A stretch of DNA of 9,941 nt from JBDTCO01 sp039923495. GTDB taxonomy: Bacteria; Myxococcota_A; Polyangia; Palsa-1104. Under the pieces are notes generated by a model. That model ran no database searches, was not told the DNA's origin, and was given only the letters and a program-made list of their open reading frames with translations. The stretch spans positions 1 through 9,941 of the forward strand of contig JBDTCO010000174.1 in NCBI GenBank assembly GCA_039923495.1, given 5' to 3'. Both the position numbers and the translations under genes were made by a program. Below are positions 4,859-9,941 of the stretch, piece by piece (position 1 is the first letter of the stretch; the number at the start of each line of letters is the position of its first letter).

Positions 4859-7645
4859 GTGACCGAGCCCGTCGACTACAAACACACCGTCAACCTCCCC
4901 GAGACCGCCTTCCCGATGAAGGCCGATCTCGCGCAGAAGGAGCCCGCTTGCCTCGAGCGCTGGGCCGCCCGCGATCTCTACGCGAGCATCCTCGACGCGC
5001 ACCGCGGACAGCCGCCGTTCGTGCTCCACGACGGACCGCCGTACGCCAACGGCAACATCCACTACGGCCACATCCTCAACAAGACGTTGAAGGACATCGT
5101 CGTGAAGTCGCGCACGATGGCGGGTCACTACGTCGAGTTCAAGCCGGGCTGGGACTGCCACGGGCTGCCGATCGAACTCGCCGTGCTGCGCGAGCTCGGC
5201 GACAAGGCCGCGTCGATGTCCGCGCTCGACATCCGCGCCGCGTGCAACGCCTACGCGATGAAGTGGGTCGAGATCCAGAAGGCCGAGTTTCAGCGGCTCG
5301 GCGTGTTCGGGACGTGGAACGCGCCGTACCTCACGCTCACGTCGCGCTACGAGGCCACCATCGTGCGCGAGCTCGCAGGCTTCGCAGACGCGGGCCTGCT
5401 CTTCCGCGCCAAGAAGCCCGTCCACTGGTGCATGTCCGACAAGACGGCGCTCGCCGAGGCGGAGATCGAGTACGACGACAACCACTCGTCACCCTCGATC
5501 TATGTGCGCTTCGCGACGCACGAGCCCGATCTGTACGCGGTCATCTGGACGACGACGCCATGGACGCTGCCGGCCAACCTGGCCATCGCGTACCACCCGC
5601 GGTTCGAGTACGTCCTCGTGCACACGCGTGGCGCGAGGCACATCGTCGCGAAGGAGCTCGCCGACGTGTTCGTCGCCGACGCCAGCATCACCGAGGATGG
5701 GCCTCGCGAGCCGTTCGACGTGGCCCGCTTCGCCGAGCTACGTTCCGCGCGTCACCCGTTCATCGAGCGCGAGTCGGTGTTTCTGCCCGGGGAGCACGTC
5801 ACGCTCGAGGCCGGCACGGGGCTCGTTCACACCGCGCCTGGCCACGGCGCGGACGACTACGTGCTCGGTCAAAAAAATGGCCTTCCACCGTACGCGCCGG
5901 TCGACGACGCGGGCGTTTACACGGAAGGCCCGTGGCAGGGCGAGCACATCTGGAAGGCCAACCCGAAGATCGTCGCCAAGCTCGACGAGCTCTCCGCCCT
6001 GCTCTCGCCCGTCACGTTGAAGGTCAACCACAGCTATCCGATCTGCTGGCGCTGCAAGAAGCCCATCATCTTCAGAGCGACATTCCAGTGGTTCGCGCGC
6101 ATGGACGCGGCCTCTGCGCCCGCTGGCGAGACGCCGAAGGTCGACCTCCGCAAGGTCGCGCTGGCCGAGGTCGATCGCACCGAGTTCATCCCCCCATGGG
6201 GCAAGAACCGCCTGCGCGGCATGATCGAGAACCGCCCCGACTGGGTGCTCTCGCGACAGCGTGTGTGGGGCGTGCCCATCCCGGTGCTCTTCAACAACGA
6301 TGGCTCGGTGCTCGACGCGTCGTCGGCCTTCATGCAGAAGATCGCCGCGCTCTTCGAGACCGAGGGTGCAGACGCCTGGTACCGGCGCTCGGCCGAGGAG
6401 CTCGCGCTGCTCGCCGGGCACGACGCGAAGGTGGCAAAGCAGGCCCAAAAGAGCCAGGACATCGTCGACGTGTGGTTCGAGAGCGGCGTCTCCGCTGCGG
6501 CCGTGTGCGAAGGCCAGGTGGGCCTCGACTCGTCGACGAAGGATGATCCGCGGCCCGTCGATCTGTACCTCGAGGGCTCCGATCCGCACCGCGGGTGGTT
6601 CCACTCCGCGCTGCTCACGGGCTGCGCGACGCACGGTCACGCGCCGTACCGCACGCTGCTCACGCACGGCTTCGTGCTCGACGATCGCGGCAAGCCGTAC
6701 TCGAAGAGCGAGATCGAAAAGGCACGTCGCGAGGGCAAGAAGGTGGAGTTCATCCCGCCCGCCGATGTGCTGAAGACACAGGGCGCGGAGCTGCTCCGCA
6801 TGTGGGTCGCGCAGGCCGACTTCCGCTCGGACGTCGCGTATTCGCGCGGTCACCTCAACCAGCTCGGCGAGTCGTACCGCAAGATCCGCAACACGGTCCG
6901 CTTCCTGCTCGGCAACCTCACCGGCTTCGATCCGCAGGCGGACGCCGACGCGGCCATCACCGATCCGCTCGATCTCTGGATGTGGGCTCGCGCCGACGAC
7001 CTCGCGCACCGCATCCGCGCCGCGTACGAAGCCACCGAGCTGCACGTCGTGCTGCGCGCGCTCGTCGACTTCTGCGCGGTCGACCTGTCCGCGCGCTTCT
7101 GCGACGTGCGCAAGGATCGCCTGTACTGCGACGGCAAGCGTGACCCCGAGCGCGTCGCCACGCAGCGCGTGCTGTATCGCTGCCTCCGGATCCTCGTCAC
7201 GGCGATGGCACCGATCATGGTGTTCACCGCCGAGGAGATCTGGGAGCACCTTCCGAAGGCTGCGGGCGATCCCGACAGTGTCCACCTCACGAGCTTCGAG
7301 CCCATCCACGGAACAAGCGCGCCGGCACCCGTGTTGTGGGAGACACTGTGGGACCTACGACAACAGGTACAGAAGGAGCTCGAGCCCTTCCGCGCGCAGA
7401 AGAAGAGCTCGCTCGACGCGGCCGTCACGCTGTCGGCGCCGTCGCTCGATGGCGACGACTGGAAGCTGGCCGATCCGCTGAAGTGGCTCGCGGACTTCTT
7501 CATCGTCTCGCAGGTGGACGTCAAGGATGGCGCGGCGATCACCGTGGCCGAGGCGAGCGGTCATGCGTGTGCACGTTGCTGGCGCTGGACACCGACCGGA
7601 CCGCTCTGCGATCGCTGCCGCAGCGTTGTCGGAACCCCCCACTAG
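4859..7645 (+). CDS. ileS: Isoleucyl-tRNA synthetase (928 aa)
   Basis: Charges tRNA-Ile with isoleucine in the cytoplasm and edits misactivated valine. It is full length for a bacterial class Ia IleS (E. coli about 939 aa). The GTG start is set by the typical N-terminus (KHTVNLPETAFPMKADLAQK). In order: the HIGH motif as H68-Y-G-H71 in GNIHYGHILNK; GWDCHGLPIE (97-106), part of the catalytic core; the CP1 editing domain with TTTPWTLPAN (231-240) and GLVHTAPGHGADDY (321-334), which carries the conserved editing Asp; and DLYLEGSDPHRGW (568-580), the isoleucyl-adenylate binding strand. The KMSKS loop is the variant PYSKS (613-617), followed by EIEKARREGKK, a longer loop than in E. coli. An anticodon-binding helical domain follows (about 660-850). 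The C-terminal zinc ribbon has C904, C907, C917 and C920. An A7 run (5871-5877) encodes Q-K-N with the rare codons CAA and AAA but does not break the frame. First gene of an operon with lspA 12 bp downstream. Confidence 0.98.
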   Translation: MTEPVDYKHTVNLPETAFPMKADLAQKEPACLERWAARDLYASILDAHRGQPPFVLHDGPPYANGNIHYGHILNKTLKDIVVKSRTMAGHYVEFKPGWDCHGLPIELAVLRELGDKAASMSALDIRAACNAYAMKWVEIQKAEFQRLGVFGTWNAPYLTLTSRYEATIVRELAGFADAGLLFRAKKPVHWCMSDKTALAEAEIEYDDNHSSPSIYVRFATHEPDLYAVIWTTTPWTLPANLAIAYHPRFEYVLVHTRGARHIVAKELADVFVADASITEDGPREPFDVARFAELRSARHPFIERESVFLPGEHVTLEAGTGLVHTAPGHGADDYVLGQKNGLPPYAPVDDAGVYTEGPWQGEHIWKANPKIVAKLDELSALLSPVTLKVNHSYPICWRCKKPIIFRATFQWFARMDAASAPAGETPKVDLRKVALAEVDRTEFIPPWGKNRLRGMIENRPDWVLSRQRVWGVPIPVLFNNDGSVLDASSAFMQKIAALFETEGADAWYRRSAEELALLAGHDAKVAKQAQKSQDIVDVWFESGVSAAAVCEGQVGLDSSTKDDPRPVDLYLEGSDPHRGWFHSALLTGCATHGHAPYRTLLTHGFVLDDRGKPYSKSEIEKARREGKKVEFIPPADVLKTQGAELLRMWVAQADFRSDVAYSRGHLNQLGESYRKIRNTVRFLLGNLTGFDPQADADAAITDPLDLWMWARADDLAHRIRAAYEATELHVVLRALVDFCAVDLSARFCDVRKDRLYCDGKRDPERVATQRVLYRCLRILVTAMAPIMVFTAEEIWEHLPKAAGDPDSVHLTSFEPIHGTSAPAPVLWETLWDLRQQVQKELEPFRAQKKSSLDAAVTLSAPSLDGDDWKLADPLKWLADFFIVSQVDVKDGAAITVAEASGHACARCWRWTPTGPLCDRCRSVVGTPH

Positions 7646-7657
7646 AGAGACAGGATC

Positions 7658-8158
7658 ATGGCCAAGAAATACTGGTTCCTCGTCATCGCGTTCGTGCTCG
7701 CGCTCGGCGCCGATGAAGGCTCGAAGGTGTGGGCACGCCAGCACCTCAAGCCCCTTTATCCCGAGTCGCAGGTCGTGGTGAAGGACTACTTCGAGCTGCG
7801 CTACTCCGAGAACCCGGGCTCCGCCTTCAGCCTGTTCGGCGGGGTCGCGGGCGCGCGCTACTTCCTGCTCGTCGTCGGGATCGGCGCACTCGTCGCGGTG
7901 GGCTACTGGGCGAAGAAGGCACCGCCGCAAGCGGGTCGCCTCGGCGCCGAGCTCGGCCTGCTCGCGGGCGGCGCGATCGGCAACATGTGGGACCGCGCGG
8001 TGTACGGCAAGGTGACCGACTTCATCGTGTGGCGCTACGGGGCGCACGAGTGGCCGACGTTCAACATCGCCGACGCCGCGCTCGTCATCGGCGTCATCGG
8101 CCTCGCGCTCGACACGTGGCCGGATACCAAGGCGTCAGCCGAGGCGAAAAAAGCGTAG
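7658..8158 (+). CDS. lspA: Signal peptidase II, prolipoprotein signal peptidase (166 aa)
   Basis: An inner-membrane aspartyl protease that removes the signal peptide from prolipoproteins after Lgt has lipidated the Cys. Length is typical for the family. AGGA five to eight bases before the ATG at 7658 is a good ribosome binding site. Four hydrophobic segments lie near residues 4-18, 65-84, 98-112 and 138-153. Family motifs are all present: D19-x-x-S-K in the first helix, ENPGSAFSLF (51-60), GGAIGNMWDR (104-113), VTDFIVW with catalytic D121, and FNIADAAL with catalytic D139. The two catalytic Asp residues correspond to those known in E. coli LspA (D123 and D141 there). The C-terminus is short, charged and cytoplasmic (KASAEAKKA). 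The gene sits between ileS (12-bp gap) and lgt (2-bp gap), so it must be co-transcribed with its substrate-supplying partner. Nothing about the enzyme looks unusual. Confidence 0.97.
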   Translation: MAKKYWFLVIAFVLALGADEGSKVWARQHLKPLYPESQVVVKDYFELRYSENPGSAFSLFGGVAGARYFLLVVGIGALVAVGYWAKKAPPQAGRLGAELGLLAGGAIGNMWDRAVYGKVTDFIVWRYGAHEWPTFNIADAALVIGVIGLALDTWPDTKASAEAKKA

Positions 8159-8160
8159 CG

Positions 8161-9117
8161 ATGCGTCCGACGCTGTTCACCCTCCCGTTCTCGCTGTTCG
8201 GTGAGCCCGTCGTCTTCCCCGCCTACTTCACGCTGCTCGCGCTCGGCTTCGGCGCGGCGATGTGGCTCACCACCCGGCGCGCGCGCAAGATCGGGATGAA
8301 CGAGCAGCGCGTCCTCGACACCAACCTGTGGATGGTGGTGTGGGGCCTCATCGGCTCGCGCGTCCTGCACGTCTTCGCCGACGGTCACCTGATGGAGTAC
8401 GTGCACCTCTGCACGGATTCCACGCTCGTCCCCGCCACCGATGCGCTCGTCTCGCACTGCTCGAGCGCCGCGCAGTGCGGCTACGACTACCTCTGCAACG
8501 ACGTCACGCACACCTGCTATCCGCCGCGCGACTGCTTCGCCGTACTCTGGCTCTGGCGCGGCGGCTTCGCGTACTACGGCGGCTTCCTGTTCGCCGTCGC
8601 GTTCGCCGTCTACTACACGCGAAAGCACCACATGGGCTGGTGGCGCACGGCCGATCTCGCGTCGCCGGGCATCGCGCTCGGCCTCGTCTTCGGCCGGGTC
8701 GGCTGCTTCTTCAACGGCTGCTGCTACGGCAAGCCCACATCAAGCAGCGTCGGCGTCCGCTTCCCGGTCGGCTCGAGCGCCTGGCGCTCGCAGGCCGAGG
8801 CGCACCTCATTGGACCGCACGACCTCGCGCTCCCCGTGCATCCCACCGAGCTGTACGAGGCGTTCGGCTGCCTCGTGCTCTTCCTCGTGCTCTGGTACTT
8901 CGTGCAGGTGCGACGAAAGCGTGAGGGCGATGTGTTCGCGTGGCTGCTCATCGGCTACGGCGTCCTCCGCTCGCTCATCGAGATCTTCCGCGACGACGAT
9001 CGCGGCGTGTTCTTCGGCTTCATCTCCACGTCGCAGATCATCTCGCTGCCGTTGCTCGTCGGCGGCGTCGCGATCCTGCTCTACCGACGTCGTCCGGCCC
9101 CCGAGCAAGCGCCGTAG
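8161..9117 (+). CDS. lgt: Prolipoprotein diacylglyceryl transferase, first copy, with periplasmic six-Cys insertion (318 aa)
   Basis: Transfers diacylglycerol from phosphatidylglycerol to the lipobox Cys of prolipoproteins at the outer face of the inner membrane. The ATG at 8161 lies 2 bp after the lspA stop, which suggests translational coupling. The protein is all membrane helices and loops. The core signature is GRVGCFFNGCCYGKPT (178-193), with R179 matching E. coli R143. HPTELYE (227-233), GYGVLRSLIEIFR (265-277; R270 and E274 match E. coli R239 and E243) and STSQIISLPLL (289-299) follow. Two oddities stand out. The GGMSFHGG motif of E. coli, whose His103 is reported essential, reads GGFAYYGG, so Tyr139 replaces His. 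Also, a periplasmic loop after the second helix carries C84, C100, C106, C112, C119 and C125. The inner four have C-x5-C-x5-C-x6-C spacing, like small disulfide modules common in myxobacterial surface proteins. Activity is likely but not certain given Tyr139. Confidence 0.92.
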   Translation: MRPTLFTLPFSLFGEPVVFPAYFTLLALGFGAAMWLTTRRARKIGMNEQRVLDTNLWMVVWGLIGSRVLHVFADGHLMEYVHLCTDSTLVPATDALVSHCSSAAQCGYDYLCNDVTHTCYPPRDCFAVLWLWRGGFAYYGGFLFAVAFAVYYTRKHHMGWWRTADLASPGIALGLVFGRVGCFFNGCCYGKPTSSSVGVRFPVGSSAWRSQAEAHLIGPHDLALPVHPTELYEAFGCLVLFLVLWYFVQVRRKREGDVFAWLLIGYGVLRSLIEIFRDDDRGVFFGFISTSQIISLPLLVGGVAILLYRRRPAPEQAP

Positions 9118-9118
9118 C

Positions 9119-9941
9119 GTGTACCCGACGCTGTTCGAGCTCGCAGCGTTCGGACGGGTCTTCGCCGTCGACGCCCATGGTCTCTGCATCACCATCGGCG
9201 CGCTGCTCGGCCTCTGGCTCGCGGTGCGGCTCGGTGAAGGCACCACGCTGTCCCGCTCCTCGCGACGCGACCTCGGGCTCGAGCTCCTCCTCGTGGGCAT
9301 GCTCGGTGCGCGCCTGTCCTTCGTCCTCGCGCACCTGCCTGCCTACGTGGACACCTGTCGCGACGGGCTCGACGGTGGTACCCTCGTGCCCTGCACGCGC
9401 GTGCTGTGGCTGTGGGAAGGCGGGCTCTATTTCCACGGCGGCCTCGTCGCGGCGCTCGCGTGGCTCGTGTGGCGGACGCGTCGTCCCGGCCCGTCGGCGC
9501 TTCAGCTCGCGGACGTGCTCGTGCCCGGGCTCGCGCTCGCGCAGGGGATCGGGCGGCTCGGTTGCTGGTTCGCAGGCTGCTGCTACGGCAAGCCCACCGC
9601 CCGCTTCGGGCTCCGGTTCCCCGAGGACTCCGTCGCGTTCCAGGACCTCCTCGATCGCGGCCTCCTGCCGCCCGGCTCCGATAGCACGCCGCCGCTGTAT
9701 CCCGTGCAACTGTGGGACTCGCTTGGTCACGTCGTGCTGTGCGTTGCGCTCGTGATGGTGCTACGTCGCGCGCCCAGGCCCGGTCGCGTCCTCGTCGCGT
9801 ATCTCGTCGGTGACGCGCTCCTGCGCATCGCGCTCGGCCCGCTGCGCGGTGACCTGTCGTCGCGGCCGGTCCTGCTCGGCCTCACGGGAGACACGCTCAC
9901 GACGCTCGGCTTCGTCATCGCAGCCATCGCGACCGAGGCCT
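9119..9941 (+). CDS. lgt: Second Lgt-like prolipoprotein diacylglyceryl transferase, 3' truncated by the window
   Basis: GTG at 9119 lies 1 bp after the stop of the first lgt. The frame is open to the right edge (274 codons), so the C-terminus is missing. It is a clear paralogue with the same N-terminal pattern (YPTLFELAAFGRVFAVDAHG against RPTLFTLPFSLFGEPVVFPA). The motif GGLYFHGG keeps the essential His (H106), and GIGRLGCWFAGCCYGKPT (143-160) keeps R146 for E. coli R143. Other core residues are lost: HP-x-x-LYE reads YPVQLWD (194-200), and at the R239/E243 position the sequence is LLRIALGPLRGD, keeping R236 but putting Gly240 in place of Glu. The periplasmic loop is short with only C80 and C92, probably one disulfide. 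It may be a second Lgt with narrower substrates, a partner of the first copy, or a decaying duplicate. Codon use matches the operon. Confidence 0.85.
   Translation, partial: MYPTLFELAAFGRVFAVDAHGLCITIGALLGLWLAVRLGEGTTLSRSSRRDLGLELLLVGMLGARLSFVLAHLPAYVDTCRDGLDGGTLVPCTRVLWLWEGGLYFHGGLVAALAWLVWRTRRPGPSALQLADVLVPGLALAQGIGRLGCWFAGCCYGKPTARFGLRFPEDSVAFQDLLDRGLLPPGSDSTPPLYPVQLWDSLGHVVLCVALVMVLRRAPRPGRVLVAYLVGDALLRIALGPLRGDLSSRPVLLGLTGDTLTTLGFVIAAIATEA

Noticed and set aside
5871..5877. A7 run in ileS as a frameshift or slippage site
   Set aside because: The frame continues intact through the editing domain, and no alternative product of interest arises. It is noted only as unusual codon choice.
4825..6546. 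573-codon open frame on the + strand overlapping ileS
   Set aside because: Arg-, Ala- and Pro-rich low-complexity translation in a different frame from a clear IleS. It is a typical shadow in G+C-rich DNA.
5738..7309. 523-codon open frame on the minus strand inside ileS
   Set aside because: Antisense shadow created by G+C-rich third positions of ileS, with no domain or export signal.
7729..8160. N-terminal extension of the first lgt frame back to 7729
   Set aside because: The frame overlaps lspA and encodes Arg-rich shadow sequence. The Lgt homology begins at the ATG at 8161.

Overview
The window is about two-thirds G+C or more, with C or G at nearly every third codon position. The genes suggest a Gram-negative bacterium, most likely a Myxococcota (formerly Deltaproteobacteria). 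Three things point that way: the ileS-lspA-lgt order, a class III cyclase-like membrane protein, and a Cys module of the C-x5-C-x5-C-x6-C type inside one Lgt. This placement is inferred from content, not from a database search.

Layout, left to right. Bases 1-1029 hold the 3' end of a membrane-anchored class III nucleotide cyclase-like protein whose catalytic residues look degraded. Bases 1122-1604 encode a small exported DUF6438-type protein. Bases 1669-3674 encode three unrecognised exported proteins on the + strand: a 346-residue secreted or anchored protein, an 87-residue Cys-containing protein with a possible lipobox, and a lipoprotein split by an apparent +1 frameshift. This block prefers CTG for leucine, whereas genes on both sides prefer CTC, so it may be an acquired insert. 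On the minus strand, 3719-4582 encodes a cytosolic protein with a DUF1444 (YtpQ)-like C-terminal half. A 66-bp divergent region separates it from a possible 48-codon ORF (4649-4795).

From 4859 to the right edge runs a tight + strand operon: isoleucyl-tRNA synthetase (ileS), signal peptidase II (lspA) and two consecutive prolipoprotein diacylglyceryl transferase homologues (lgt). Gaps are 12, 2 and 1 bp, which implies co-transcription and probably translational coupling. Lgt adds diacylglycerol to the lipobox cysteine of prolipoproteins and LspA then removes the signal peptide, so the operon joins two successive steps of lipoprotein maturation to ileS, a common genomic partner of lspA.

The most interesting observation is the tandem Lgt pair. 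Each copy keeps residues the other has lost: the first lacks the His of the GG-x3-H-GG motif, and the second lacks the HP-x-x-LYE motif and the distal Glu. The first copy also carries a six-cysteine insertion in its predicted periplasmic loop. No tRNA, rRNA, CRISPR array or insertion sequence was seen, and no gene-free stretch exceeds 300 bases.
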